Part shown: piece after piece, positions 35,430-43,890 of the stretch
Layout: each line of letters starts with the position of its first letter
Numbering within the stretch: the stretch's first letter is position 1
Source of the DNA: Paenibacillus contaminans
Lineage (GTDB): Bacteria > Bacillota > Bacilli > Paenibacillales > NBRC-103111
Direction of reading: 5' to 3'
Length of the DNA stretch: 64,000 nucleotides
Assembly: GCF_003285015.1 (NCBI RefSeq)
Contig: NZ_QMFB01000002.1
Coordinates: 509,691 to 573,690 of the forward strand
Program-made: the position numbers and the translations under genes
The notes under the pieces: model-generated
The model's input: only the letters and a program-made list of their open reading frames with translations
Databases searched by the model: none
Told to the model about the DNA's origin: nothing

Positions 35430-35873
35430 TTATTTTTCGATAATAATGCCGTTCAGTTTAAGATTTACCGGATTGGCGATCGTGTCTCCTACCGGGCATG
35501 TCCGCTCCAGGAATTCGATAAATTCCTCGACTTGCTCTCTAGCAGCATCGGTTTTGATATGGAAGGTATACCGGATGTCGGAGTAACCGCGGCGCACGTC
35601 GGATTTGTTGAAGAAGCCGTCCGTATCGAGGTCGCCTTCCACCTCAACCCAGAAGTCCTCCAGATTGATGTTGAATTTTTTGGCATAAGCTCTGGCCACG
35701 ATCGACTGGCAGGAACCAAGCGCGCAAAGCACCGCTTCAACGGGATTCATTGCGGTATCCGTACCGCCCAAGCTTTTCGGCTCGTCGATCATCATTTCGA
35801 AATTTCTGGAACTCGCCTTTACAACAAGCCCTTTCTGTAAATGAGCGGTTGCTTTAAACGTTTCTACCGGCAT
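35430..35873 (-). CDS. OsmC/Ohr-family protein
   Basis: 147 residues. OsmC fold with two redox cysteines in ALGSCQSI (about residue 54) and RTCPVGD (about 125), as in thiol peroxidases of the YhfA/OsmC group that reduce organic hydroperoxides. GAGGAG lies seven bases before the ATG. Separate transcription unit between the iron island and mqnC. Confidence 0.88.
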   Translation of the reverse strand: MPVETFKATAHLQKGLVVKASSRNFEMMIDEPKSLGGTDTAMNPVEAVLCALGSCQSIVARAYAKKFNINLEDFWVEVEGDLDTDGFFNKSDVRRGYSDIRYTFHIKTDAAREQVEEFIEFLERTCPVGDTIANPVNLKLNGIIIEK

Positions 35874-35957
35874 ACGAACACTCCTCTAGTAAAATAACAA
35901 ACTAGCGATATAATACCACATTTCACCAAAATCCGACACTCCAGGATAACAAAAAAC

Positions 35958-36007
35958 GCATATCCTCCCCCGATCCCCGTAAAAGGATAACGATAGAAGA
36001 TATGCGC
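35958..36007 (-). terminator. Probable terminator of mqnC
   Basis: CGCATATC/GATATGCG outer stem with a longer imperfect extension, followed by TTTTTT on the minus strand. Confidence 0.65.
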
Positions 36008-36041
36008 CCATATTCAAGCAATCAGCGTTTCGCTGAAAGAC

Positions 36042-37175
36042 CTAATTCTGCATCACAAAATCCTTCTCAACCGACGATTCCTCGTCGAACACACGCAAAA
36101 TCTCGTAGCGCGTATTGCGCTGCGCAGGGATTTTGCCCGCTTCGCGAATGAGGCGCAGGATGCTCTCGATATTGACCTTGTGCGTCGTGCCTGCGGCCGA
36201 GACGACGTTCTCCTCGATCATCGTGCTGCCGAAGTCGTTGCAGCCGTAAGACAGCGTCTGCTTGCCGACCTCCGGTCCCATCGTTACCCAGGACGCTTGG
36301 AAATTCGGGACGTTGTCAAGCATAATGCGGCTGATCGCCAGCGTCTTCAAATATTCCTCCGGCGGAACCGGATCCGCCTTCATATTCGTATTTTCCGACT
36401 GGAACGTCCAAGGGATGAAGGCAAGGAAGCCCGGCGTGTTATAGCCGTGGATTTTCACATCGTCCTGCGCGTCGCGCACGCGGAGCAAGTGCAGCGCGCG
36501 TTCCTCGAACGACTCGCCGAAGCCGATAACCATCGTCGCGGTCGTGCTCATGCCGATTTTGTGCGCGGTTTGCATGACATCCATCCAATCGCGCCAGGAG
36601 CCTTTGAGCCGGCTGATTTTACGGCGCGTCCGATCGTCGAGAATTTCCCCGCCGCCGCCCGGCAGCGAGTCCAATCCCGCTTCATGGATTTGACGGACGA
36701 CTTCCTCGAGCGAAAGTCCGTTCGAAACTTCTTTCATCTTCATAATTTCCGCAGGAGAGAACGAATGCATTTGAATCTTAAAGCGTTTCTTGATTTCCTT
36801 CAATAAATCGGTGTAGTACGTAAAGGGCAAATCCGGATTCGTGCCGCCCTGCATCAAAATTTCCGTACCGCCGACGTCGATCGTTTCCTGAATTTTGCGG
36901 AAAATCGTTTCATTATCGAGCACGTAGCCCTCTTTATTGCCCGGAGCCCGGTAAAAAGCGCAAAACCGGCAATAGACGTCGCAAATATTCGTATAGTTGA
37001 TGTTCCGTCCGACGACGAACGTTGCAATCGGATCCGGATGCCATTTCTTCATGATTTGGTTGGCGGTGTCGCCTATTTTCTCGATCTGATCGGACTCGAA
37101 CAGCGTGACGCATTCCTCCACGTCGATGCGGCGGCCCGACTGCGCTTTATTTAAAATGCGGTCGATCGGTTTCAT
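36042..37175 (-). CDS. mqnC: Cyclic dehypoxanthine futalosine synthase
   Basis: Radical SAM enzyme of 377 residues in the futalosine route to menaquinone: it cyclises dehypoxanthine futalosine. The [4Fe-4S] motif CDVYCRFC lies at about residues 65-72; GGTEILMQGGTNPDL and LPGGGGEILDD follow. Gly-rich and HGYNTPGFLAFIPW segments are typical of MqnC. The gene stands alone; no mqnA, B or D is in the window. The futalosine route fits Paenibacillaceae, whereas Bacillus subtilis uses the MenFDHCEB route. Confidence 0.95.
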   Translation of the reverse strand: MKPIDRILNKAQSGRRIDVEECVTLFESDQIEKIGDTANQIMKKWHPDPIATFVVGRNINYTNICDVYCRFCAFYRAPGNKEGYVLDNETIFRKIQETIDVGGTEILMQGGTNPDLPFTYYTDLLKEIKKRFKIQMHSFSPAEIMKMKEVSNGLSLEEVVRQIHEAGLDSLPGGGGEILDDRTRRKISRLKGSWRDWMDVMQTAHKIGMSTTATMVIGFGESFEERALHLLRVRDAQDDVKIHGYNTPGFLAFIPWTFQSENTNMKADPVPPEEYLKTLAISRIMLDNVPNFQASWVTMGPEVGKQTLSYGCNDFGSTMIEENVVSAAGTTHKVNIESILRLIREAGKIPAQRNTRYEILRVFDEESSVEKDFVMQN

Positions 37176-37390
37176 TCCTTACCCACTCCCTTACTTTCAA
37201 TTCATAAAGCAACGATTAACAACACATACCGTTATCGTACCACAAACGGCTTGGAGAATCATTATCTGAATAAGCGGAAGGACATGGAAGCGGTCTCCCG
37301 GCGCTTTCTCCTCACGTCACGACTGTCTCGACTTTAAGTACCGCATACGTCGGCTGCCAGGCGGTCGACCGGCCGGCTTGATGAAATAAG

Positions 37391-37420
37391 AAAAGCCGCG
37401 CGCAGGAAGCTGCGTGCGGC
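37391..37420 (-). terminator. Terminator of the metA-metI unit
   Basis: 11-bp GCCGCGCGCAG/CTGCGTGCGGC stem (37395-37405 with 37410-37420, one G-U pair), T-run on the minus strand. A second hairpin, CTGCCGG/CCGGCAG at 37429-37446, precedes it. Confidence 0.85.
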
Positions 37421-37450
37421 GCAAGATCTGCCGGAAAACCGGCAGCATCA

Positions 37451-38605
37451 TTATTCAAGCTCTGCCTTAGCGGCATCGAAGGCTTGCGTCAAATCTGCGA
37501 TCAGGTCGTCCACATGCTCGATTCCTACGGAGAAGCGGAGCAGCCTGTCGTCCACGCCGACCTTGCGGCGGATTTCCTCCGGAATGTCCGCATGCGTTTG
37601 CACGGCCGGATACGTCATGAGCGATTCGACGCCGCCGAGGCTTTCCGCGAAAGCGATCAGCTGGATATGGCGAAGAATCGGCTCGATCGTCCGGGCATCC
37701 TTCATTTTGAACGAAAAAATGCCCGTATTGCCCGAAGATTGCCGGTTTTGCACGCCGTAGCCGGGATGATCCGGAAGGGCCGGATAAAATACTTCCGCCA
37801 CCATCGGATGTCCGAGCAAAAACTCGGAAATTTTCGTAGCATTGTACTCATGCCGCTCCATACGAAGCGCCAGCGTTTTCATTCCCCTCATAAGCAGCCA
37901 GGAATCTTGAGGGCCGAGTACGGCGCCGATCGAGTTGTGCAGGAACGCCATTTGCTCGGAAAGCTCTTTGCCCTTCGTTACGATCAAACCCGCCAGGACG
38001 TCGTTATGACCGCCCAAATATTTCGTCGCGCTATGAATGATCACATCGGCACCAAGCTCGATCGGGCGCTGGAGGAACGGCGTCAGCAGCGTGTTGTCGA
38101 CGATCGTCAGAAGGCCGTGCGTTTTGGCCCATGCCGCTACTTTTTCGATATCCGTAATCATCATCAGCGGATTGGTCGGCGTTTCGATCAGCACCGCCTT
38201 CGTAGACGGGAGACGGTTCGCTTCCAGCGCGTCCAGATCGTCCGTATCCACATACGTAGCCGTTACGCCGAAACGGGACATGATTTTCTCGAGCAGCCGG
38301 TATGTACCGCCGTATAAATCGAGGGAAACGAGCAGGTGATCGCCTTGACTGAACAATGCGAAAATCGTTTGCAGCGCCGCCATCCCGGAGCTACAGGCAA
38401 ATCCGGCGTCTCCGCTTTCGAGTTCCGCGATCGCTTGCTCCAGTATCGTGCGGGTAGGGTTTTTCGTCCGCGAATAGTCGAACCCCGTGCTTTGTCCGAG
38501 CTTCGGATGACGGAATGCAGTCGCTTGATAAACGGGAAAACTGACGGCTCCAGTTACAGGCTCGGAAATGGAACCTATTTGCGCCAAACGGCTTTCAATT
38601 TTCAT
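37451..38605 (-). CDS. metI: Cystathionine gamma-synthase / O-acetylhomoserine thiolyase
   Basis: PLP enzyme of 384 residues joining an activated homoserine with cysteine or sulfide, in methionine synthesis. Cys/Met-metabolism family motifs: SSGMAALQTIF, YGGTYRLL, ETPTNPLM, DNTLLTP, and SATKYLGGHND with the PLP-linking Lys. Start MKIESRLAQIGS at 38605 has GGGAGGAG upstream; the frame runs open to 38713 but without a site. Follows metA by 140 bp and likely shares its S-box transcript. Confidence 0.92.
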   Translation of the reverse strand: MKIESRLAQIGSISEPVTGAVSFPVYQATAFRHPKLGQSTGFDYSRTKNPTRTILEQAIAELESGDAGFACSSGMAALQTIFALFSQGDHLLVSLDLYGGTYRLLEKIMSRFGVTATYVDTDDLDALEANRLPSTKAVLIETPTNPLMMITDIEKVAAWAKTHGLLTIVDNTLLTPFLQRPIELGADVIIHSATKYLGGHNDVLAGLIVTKGKELSEQMAFLHNSIGAVLGPQDSWLLMRGMKTLALRMERHEYNATKISEFLLGHPMVAEVFYPALPDHPGYGVQNRQSSGNTGIFSFKMKDARTIEPILRHIQLIAFAESLGGVESLMTYPAVQTHADIPEEIRRKVGVDDRLLRFSVGIEHVDDLIADLTQAFDAAKAELE

Positions 38606-38745
38606 ATAAAAGTACTCCTCCCAAGGCGCTTCGGACTGAAACGCAATATGTTCGTTAATTCCTATCGGGAAAGCGGTGTTTATGTCGACAAGTGATCCGC
38701 TTGCTTGAAGCAAGCGGATATTGTTCGTTTATCTGCAGCTTGCGA

Positions 38746-39663
38746 TTATAAATTCGAAGACCAGTCGAAAGGCGTTTCCTGATATACATAATAATTCAAC
38801 CAGTTGGAGAAGAGCAAATTCGCATGCGCTCTCCATTGCGATTTCGGCAATTTGGTCGGGTCATCCTTAGGGAAATAGTTTCTCGGAATCGCGATATCCA
38901 TTCCTTTATTGACGTCGCGGTCGTATTCCCACTTCAGCGTAAGCGGATCGTATTCCGAGTGGCCGGTAACGAATATTTGTTTGCCGTCCTTCGTCGCTAC
39001 CAGATAAACGCCGGATTCGTCGGATTCGGACAAAATATCCACGCCCTCGATCGGCTCGATATCCTCGCGGCGAACTTCCGTGTGACGCGATTGCGGAACG
39101 AAAAACATTTCGTCGAAGCCGCGCAGCAGCTTTACGTTGTTTTGATTGACCGTGTGCGGGAAAACGCCGAATATTTTCTCCTCCATCGTATACTTCGGCA
39201 CGCCGAAGTGGTGGAACAGTCCGGCTTGAGCCGCCCAACAAATATGCAGCGTCGACGTAACGTTCGTTTTGCTCCATTCCATGATTTGCTTCAGCTCATC
39301 CCAGTAGTTCACGTCCTCGAACTCAAGCGTCTCTACCGGTGCCCCGGTAATGATCATGCCGTCGAACCGCTCGTTCCTGACGTCGTCGAACGTTTTGTAG
39401 AACGTTTCCAGATGCTCGGCCGACGTGTTTTTCGACGTATGCGTCTTCGGATGCAGCAGTACGAACTCGACTTGCAGGGGCGTATTCCCGAGCAAACGCA
39501 AAATTTGCGTCTCCGTCGTTTCCTTGGTCGGCATCAGGTTCAAGATCGCGATGCGAAGCGGACGGATGTCTTGGTGAAAAGCGACGCTTTCATCCATCAC
39601 AAAGATGTTCTCGCCTGCCAGCACTTCTTTGGCGGGCAGATTGTCGGGAATTTTGATTGGCAT
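38746..39663 (-). CDS. metA: Homoserine O-acetyltransferase (MetA type)
   Basis: 305 residues. Nucleophile Cys142 (HICWAAQAG), conserved His-Glu in the [14 protein letters not shown] segment, and Glu at position 111 (GAPVETLEF). Family work on MetA links Glu111 to acetyl-CoA and Gly111 to succinyl-CoA use, so acetylation is the better call. First committed step from homoserine to methionine. Start is preceded by AGGAG. Controlled by an S-box leader, with metI downstream. Confidence 0.92.
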   Translation of the reverse strand: MPIKIPDNLPAKEVLAGENIFVMDESVAFHQDIRPLRIAILNLMPTKETTETQILRLLGNTPLQVEFVLLHPKTHTSKNTSAEHLETFYKTFDDVRNERFDGMIITGAPVETLEFEDVNYWDELKQIMEWSKTNVTSTLHICWAAQAGLFHHFGVPKYTMEEKIFGVFPHTVNQNNVKLLRGFDEMFFVPQSRHTEVRREDIEPIEGVDILSESDESGVYLVATKDGKQIFVTGHSEYDPLTLKWEYDRDVNKGMDIAIPRNYFPKDDPTKLPKSQWRAHANLLFSNWLNYYVYQETPFDWSSNL

Positions 39664-39744
39664 GAAGGTACACTCCTTTGGTGAAAATAGATTTATACTT
39701 GCTGTTTATCCGGCCGAAGGGCCGCGAACCGTGGAGAAAGGAAC

Positions 39745-39925
39745 GTAAAAAGGCCTTTCTCCACGCATGAGAAAGGCCATAGCAAACGCAACATGTCCTC
39801 TCTCATCTGTCAGGAAGCGTAAACGCTCCTGCAAGAATTAGCACCGTGCATCCTGCTTAAAGCGGGATGTCGGTTGCCGGGTGTCATCGGGCTAGTCCCT
39901 CAACCTACTCTTGATAAGAGTAACT
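39745..39925 (-). ncRNA. S-box (SAM-I) riboswitch of metA
   Basis: Conserved features on the minus strand: CTTATCAAGAG at the 5' end (39910-39920), GAGGGACTAGCCCGATG, CCGGCAACC (about 39870) and the closing GATGAGAG (39799-39806). The terminator stem GGCCTTTCTC/GAGAAAGGCC is at 39752-39778 with a following T5. A -10 TATAAT lies at 39936-39941. SAM binding favours the terminator. A further inverted repeat, 39730-39741 with 39754-39765, overlaps the terminator arm. Confidence 0.95.
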
Positions 39926-39935
39926 GCACTATTCA

Positions 39936-39941
39936 ATTATA
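39936..39941 (-). promoter_or_regulatory. -10 element of metA
   Basis: TATAAT on the minus strand, about 11 bp before the riboswitch 5' end; the -35 is weak. Confidence 0.5.
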
Positions 39942-40342
39942 AAGCTATGCTAATAATGTAATGGAAAACGACGTCATCGTCAAGTGGGATACGATCTTGT
40001 TTATTTTTGGGCAGCCGGCGGCAGCGGAACCCTTCTCCCGGCCACGCCATACGCTATGTTAAGATTGCAAGCCCCATCTTGATGGAAACAAGCTGGAGAT
40101 GTATACTATTCGAGTAATTCATCACAAGCTTAAGGAAGAAAGGAAGTGTCGAACGGATGGACGGAGCCGACCCCGTGGGTGCGTCATCAACAATCTCATA
40201 CGGGCAATCCATGAGAGCAGTCGGATGCCCGGCATCTGTCGACATTCGTTGACATAGCCAAGTGCCGGCTGTTCTCGCCACTATTCGCCCAATGAACGCT
40301 TGTTTAAGCGTCGCTTTGTGCGCCAATAAGGAGAGTGAGAAC
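39942..40342. other. Divergent metA-corA region; corA promoter and leader
   Basis: No gene is seen. It holds the corA promoter (40079-40107) and a 235-nt corA leader with a small GATGCC/GGCATC hairpin near 40222-40240. I cannot match this leader to the M-box consensus. Confidence 0.5.
40079..40107 (+). promoter_or_regulatory. SigA-type promoter of corA
   Basis: TTGATG (40079-40084), 17-bp spacer, TATACT (40102-40107); leader of about 235 nt. Confidence 0.7.
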
Positions 40343-41278
40343 ATGAAGGCAAGATTGGTTCAGAACGGCCAATTCACGATCGTCGAAGATGTGGCCGAAA
40401 CGCTTATACCGCCGGAAAACGGTTTTTATTGGATCGATGCGTCAGCGGAGGATTTGGAGCTGCTTCAGTCTTTATTCCATCTGCACGATCTGGCTGTCGA
40501 AGACTGCTTAAGCGAGGAGGAGCAGCGGCCGAAGATCGAATTGTACGACTCGCACTATTTTATCGTTATCAACAGCATTCGATTCGACGATGAGGAAATT
40601 TTCCTGCGGGGATTAAACATGTTTCTCGGAAAACATTTCATCATTACCGTAACCCGCCAGCGAATCAATGAAATCCGGACGCTTAAGCCGATTTTGTGGG
40701 ACGAGGAAGTCAACTCTCCCGACCGGTTCCTCTATCATCTCGTCGACCTTGTCGTCGATAATTATATTAATGTCGGCGACCGGATCGAGAACAAAATCGA
40801 GAAGCTCGAGGAAGACATCCTCATGCATACGAAGAAATCGCATCTGAACGAAATAATCGGGCTGCGAAGCGAAATATTGTGGCTGAAGAAGATGCTCGGT
40901 CCGCAAAAGGACCTTGTCGGCACCCTTCATAAGAAAGAACTCCGGTTAATCAACAACCAGCTGCAAAAATATTTCGGCGATATTTATGAGAACGCCGTAA
41001 AAATAGCGGAAACATTCGATACTTACCGCGACTTGATGGGCAACTTGCGCGAGGCTTACCAATCGAGCCTGTCGAACCGCGCGAACGAAATCATGCGCGT
41101 ATTTACCGCGCTGACAACCATATTCATGCCGCTGACGTTCATTACCGGCATTTATGGAATGAACTTCGATTATTTGCCTGGGATCAATTTTCCCGGCGCC
41201 GAATATATCGTGATCGGCGGCATGATCCTCGTCGGCCTGTCCATGTTTTACTTGTTCCGCAAAAAGGATTGGCTGTAA
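40343..41278 (+). CDS. corA: CorA-type magnesium/cobalt transporter
   Basis: 311 residues. A cytoplasmic N-terminal domain rich in helix (QSLFHLHDLAVEDCLSEEEQRP and following), then two C-terminal membrane helices with the selectivity motif YGMNFD preceding the second. Homopentameric Mg2+ channel family. Start MKARLVQNGQ has AAGGAG nine bases upstream; the frame is open to 40262 but without a ribosome site. It has its own terminator at 41301. Confidence 0.93.
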   Translation: MKARLVQNGQFTIVEDVAETLIPPENGFYWIDASAEDLELLQSLFHLHDLAVEDCLSEEEQRPKIELYDSHYFIVINSIRFDDEEIFLRGLNMFLGKHFIITVTRQRINEIRTLKPILWDEEVNSPDRFLYHLVDLVVDNYINVGDRIENKIEKLEEDILMHTKKSHLNEIIGLRSEILWLKKMLGPQKDLVGTLHKKELRLINNQLQKYFGDIYENAVKIAETFDTYRDLMGNLREAYQSSLSNRANEIMRVFTALTTIFMPLTFITGIYGMNFDYLPGINFPGAEYIVIGGMILVGLSMFYLFRKKDWL

Positions 41279-41300
41279 CGCCAAAAAAATATTGGAAAGC

Positions 41301-41336
41301 AAGCGTCTCTTGCCGCAAGGCCGGAGACGCTTTTTT
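41301..41336 (+). terminator. Terminator of corA
   Basis: AAGCGTCTC/GAGACGCTT stem (41301-41309 with 41324-41332) followed by TTTTTT. Confidence 0.85.
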
Positions 41337-41460
41337 GCGCCGATTGACGAATGCGCCGTCCAAAGCCGCCAATCGCAGGATGGAAAGGCATTGGCCGGCT
41401 GCATAGCGCTGTACGTCTGGGTATACTTACTTCGCTTCGCGCGGATCGAACATCCTGGCC

Positions 41461-42459
41461 TCAGCCCCGCACCGCCACTTTCTCCTTGCGAAGCTTCAGC
41501 CGTACGAATCGAAGCCGTTCATACAAGATTCCGGTCCCCGCTTCGTTCAATCTTTCGGCCGTGTATAAACGCTGCAGCACCGGCTTCAAAAAACGGTCGC
41601 CAAGCTCGGCGAACAGAAGCTCGGCCTCCATCCGCTCGTTCTCCGGCATCTGCTCCAGCTCCCTGTCCACGAAGGCTGCGACGTCATAGCCGTCCTTATC
41701 CAGCTGCTCGATCGCCGCTACGACATCCATCCGGGGCAGCGCCGTTGTCTCGACCAACCCGTCCAAGCCCGTCCCTTGCTCGATACCTTCAAGCAGCTTG
41801 CGGCGGGTTTGGCGTTTCTGCTCGTCTTGCTGATCCTTCAGCTCTTGTTGGCGATCCAGCCATTCATTCAATTGCCTTTGACCGACCTCTTCCTCGACCC
41901 AATCGAGGGGAAATCCCGTATTCTGCTCGAACGTGCGGGTTATCGCCAATATGGCTTCTCCGTAAAGCTTCAAACGGTTTCCGCCGAAGCCCGGAAGCTG
42001 CAGCAGCTCCTCTTCCGTATGCGGGTAGAACGAGGCAATCATGTAGAGAATGCGGTTCCCCGCCACGATAAACGGCGCTTTGGCTTCCTTCGCAGCCTGC
42101 TCCCGCCGCCAATCCCGCAGCTTGGCGAACAGCTCCGCATTGGCGTTGCGCTCGCTATAGCAGTGCAGCAGCGCCGCGGCTTTGGCCGAGGCCGACTGAC
42201 GGCGGTACCCGCGTCCGTCGTCGATCAGCGGTACGAAGCCTTGCGAGATTTGATCCCGCAGCCGGGACCGGAACTCCGTAAGCATGTCTTGCCAAGCGGC
42301 TCCTTCATACCAAACCTGCTGCGCCCCCCTGCCGTCCTCCTTCGGTTCGTGCCAAACGACCATCCAGCTTCCCTGATGCTCGCTGATCGACACCTGCGCC
42401 GTATGGACGCGGGCTTCGCCCGTTTTCTTCTCCAGGCTGTTCATGAAAATAAGGTTCAT
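41461..42459 (-). CDS. HRDC-domain protein without helicase motifs
   Basis: 332 residues. N-terminal beta-rich part (about 1-95), an HRDC domain (about 108-180, YSERNANAELFAKLRDWRRE, APFIVAGNRILYMIASFYPHTEEELLQLPG quoted in parts: APFIVAGNRILYM and EEELLQLPGFG), a charged coiled segment (about 205-235), then a helical C-terminus. HRDC domains occur in RecQ helicases and RNase D and bind nucleic acids. No Walker A, DEAD or exonuclease motif is present, so its partner is unknown. The start has GGGGAGGAG upstream. It lies 180 bp downstream of an intrinsic terminator that itself follows a promoter. Confidence 0.78.
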   Translation of the reverse strand: MNLIFMNSLEKKTGEARVHTAQVSISEHQGSWMVVWHEPKEDGRGAQQVWYEGAAWQDMLTEFRSRLRDQISQGFVPLIDDGRGYRRQSASAKAAALLHCYSERNANAELFAKLRDWRREQAAKEAKAPFIVAGNRILYMIASFYPHTEEELLQLPGFGGNRLKLYGEAILAITRTFEQNTGFPLDWVEEEVGQRQLNEWLDRQQELKDQQDEQKRQTRRKLLEGIEQGTGLDGLVETTALPRMDVVAAIEQLDKDGYDVAAFVDRELEQMPENERMEAELLFAELGDRFLKPVLQRLYTAERLNEAGTGILYERLRFVRLKLRKEKVAVRG

Positions 42460-42636
42460 AATTGCTCCTCCCCATCGCGTTTTCTCTTAAACGCCAATTG
42501 TTTGTGGCAAGCGGCAGGCTGCTAGTCCCGACGCGTTCGCAGGCAACCAAGCGAACGGCTGTAATCCGCACGGATAAGCCGAACCTCAAGGCGTTTCGGA
42601 AAGTACTCCGTTTGAAACGAATCCTTTCCGAACCGC
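42460..42636. other. Interval between the terminator and the HRDC gene
   Basis: No gene or further promoter is evident; it is the predicted 5' leader of the HRDC gene if the upstream terminator is read through. Confidence 0.4.
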
Positions 42637-42676
42637 AAAAAAAAGCACCCCTCCTGCTGTATAGCAGAAGAGGTGC
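42637..42676 (-). terminator. Intrinsic terminator upstream of the HRDC gene (attenuator-like)
   Basis: GCACCCCTCCTGCTGT (42645-42660) pairs with the ATAGCAGAAGAGGTGC segment (42661-42676). On the minus strand eight Ts follow. It lies about 20-60 nt downstream of a promoter and has no gene ahead of it. Confidence 0.75.
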
Positions 42677-42702
42677 TTCCCCCGTTCCCTGATATTACCT
42701 GA

Positions 42703-42731
42703 ATTGTATCATAGGATACAAATACAGGCAA
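42703..42731 (-). promoter_or_regulatory. SigA-type promoter reading toward the HRDC gene
   Basis: TTGCCT (42726-42731), 17-bp spacer, TACAAT (42703-42708) on the minus strand. Predicted transcript start near 42696, giving a terminated RNA of about 60 nt. Confidence 0.6.
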
Positions 42732-42855
42732 GCACTCTTTTTTCAATCGATTTTTCTGCCTGCCCAATTGCCGGAAAGTACGATCCGATTGCGAAACGGT
42801 TTCCAAAGCGCTACGCTTTTATGTTAAACTGAACGGTATCATGGAAGGAATGGAT

Positions 42856-43167
42856 GTGAGCAAGTCGATGAACGTCAACGAGTTTGATTTTTTGTACGAT
42901 ACTAGCGAGGAAACGAAGACGCGGTTCGTCTCCTTTATCGGCGATAGCATGAAACGGTTCGATTTGGCCATTACTTCTTCGAACCGGTTTTACGGCAAAA
43001 TGCTGGTCACGGATATTCAAATGGGCAAAACGGCAATTATCGGACCCGATGACCTTGCGGCCGAGGGCTATCTGGAATATGTGTTTAAGCTTACGGAAGA
43101 GGAAGCCGTAGAATTGACCTCCTTCCTGGAGCAGGTAGTCGGCACAGTCAACTTTACCGATATCTAA
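42856..43167 (+). CDS. DUF3055-family protein
   Basis: 103 residues from a GTG start, placed by GGAAGG six bases upstream; ATGs at 42841 and 42850 lie in or against that site. The sequence FDFLYDTSEETKTRFVSFIG, RFDLAITSSNRFYGKMLV, QMGKTAIIGPDDL and GYLEYVFKLTEEEA matches the small DUF3055 family of Bacilli. Function unknown; soluble. Monocistronic and followed by a long hairpin at 43183-43249. Confidence 0.75.
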   Translation: MSKSMNVNEFDFLYDTSEETKTRFVSFIGDSMKRFDLAITSSNRFYGKMLVTDIQMGKTAIIGPDDLAAEGYLEYVFKLTEEEAVELTSFLEQVVGTVNFTDI

Positions 43168-43182
43168 AGCACAGCTTGAAGA

Positions 43183-43249
43183 GGCCAGGAGAAGGCTGCT
43201 CTTTCTTGATGAAAGGCAGCCTTTGAACAGCCTTGCGGCTCGCCTGGCC
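43183..43249 (+). other. Long hairpin downstream of the DUF3055 gene
   Basis: GGCCAGG (43183-43189) pairs with CCTGGCC (43243-43249). Within it AAGGCTG (43192-43198) can pair with either of two CAGCCTT segments (43217-43223 and 43228-43234), giving competing folds. No T-run follows closely. The remaining DNA to 43388 holds one more CCTGCCGG-type hairpin. Confidence 0.45.
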
Positions 43250-43388
43250 GTACATAAAAAATATCCCTGCCGGGAAAAATGGAGGTAACCCTCGTCCGGC
43301 AAGGATTCCCATAACTAGGAAGCCCTCCGGCGAGCCGGTCCATGGACATGGCAGTGGACCTCATTCCGCCCGAAAAGGAGGGAGTTCG

Positions 43389-43652
43389 GTGTCCGGTTTT
43401 CTTAACGAAGACAAAGAGCCCACGGCGGATCTCGCTACCGTGGAGTCCCAGCGCAACGACCTGATTCCGGAGGAATTCCCCGAAGGACCGTACGGCTCGG
43501 ATCTCGTAAGCGGACCGCTCGGCAAATCCGGTCCTTGGCGCGACACCCAGCGTAAGCAAAGCGCGTTTACGTATGAATACCGCGAATTTCATGCCGGCCT
43601 GCCGCGCGAATATCCCGGCGATCACGAATTGCATGACGAAGCCGGCGATTGA
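43389..43652 (+). CDS. Small DUF3905-like protein
   Basis: 87 residues from GTG; AAGGAGGGAGTTCG lies ahead. Very hydrophilic with RNDLIPEEFPEGPYGS, WRDTQRKQSAFTYEYREFH, LPREYPGDHELHDE. These Pro/Gly-rich motifs match a small conserved protein of Paenibacillaceae, which I associate with DUF3905; that name is from memory. The frame is open further upstream without a site. Probably cytoplasmic; role unknown. Confidence 0.65.
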   Translation: MSGFLNEDKEPTADLATVESQRNDLIPEEFPEGPYGSDLVSGPLGKSGPWRDTQRKQSAFTYEYREFHAGLPREYPGDHELHDEAGD

Positions 43653-43675
43653 CATCGCCGCGGCAATACGCAGTC

Positions 43676-43722
43676 AAAAACCTCCCGACTCTGCAGCAGA
43701 TGCAGCGCCGGGAGGTTTTTTC
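43676..43722 (+). terminator. Terminator of the DUF3905-like gene
   Basis: AACCTCCCG/CGGGAGGTT stem (43679-43687 with 43709-43717) with an inner CTGCA/TGCAG hairpin, followed by six Ts. Confidence 0.85.
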
Positions 43723-43890
43723 GCAGTTGCCCAAAGCGGCCCGATACACGCCGGCGTCTGCATTTGCGCACCGTGGCACGACTCCCGGCGTGCGGCTCCG
43801 GTCATACGGCGACCGCCAAACCTCGTGCGTTTTTTTACAACTATGCGCATTCGCAAGTCTTAATGCTCATCGAGGCATACGGCCTGAACG

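Noticed and set aside
37484..38317. 277-residue open frame opposite metI
   Set aside because: Antisense shadow without start signals.
40108..40342. M-box magnesium riboswitch upstream of corA
   Set aside because: The expected conserved segments are not visible; only a generic leader can be claimed.
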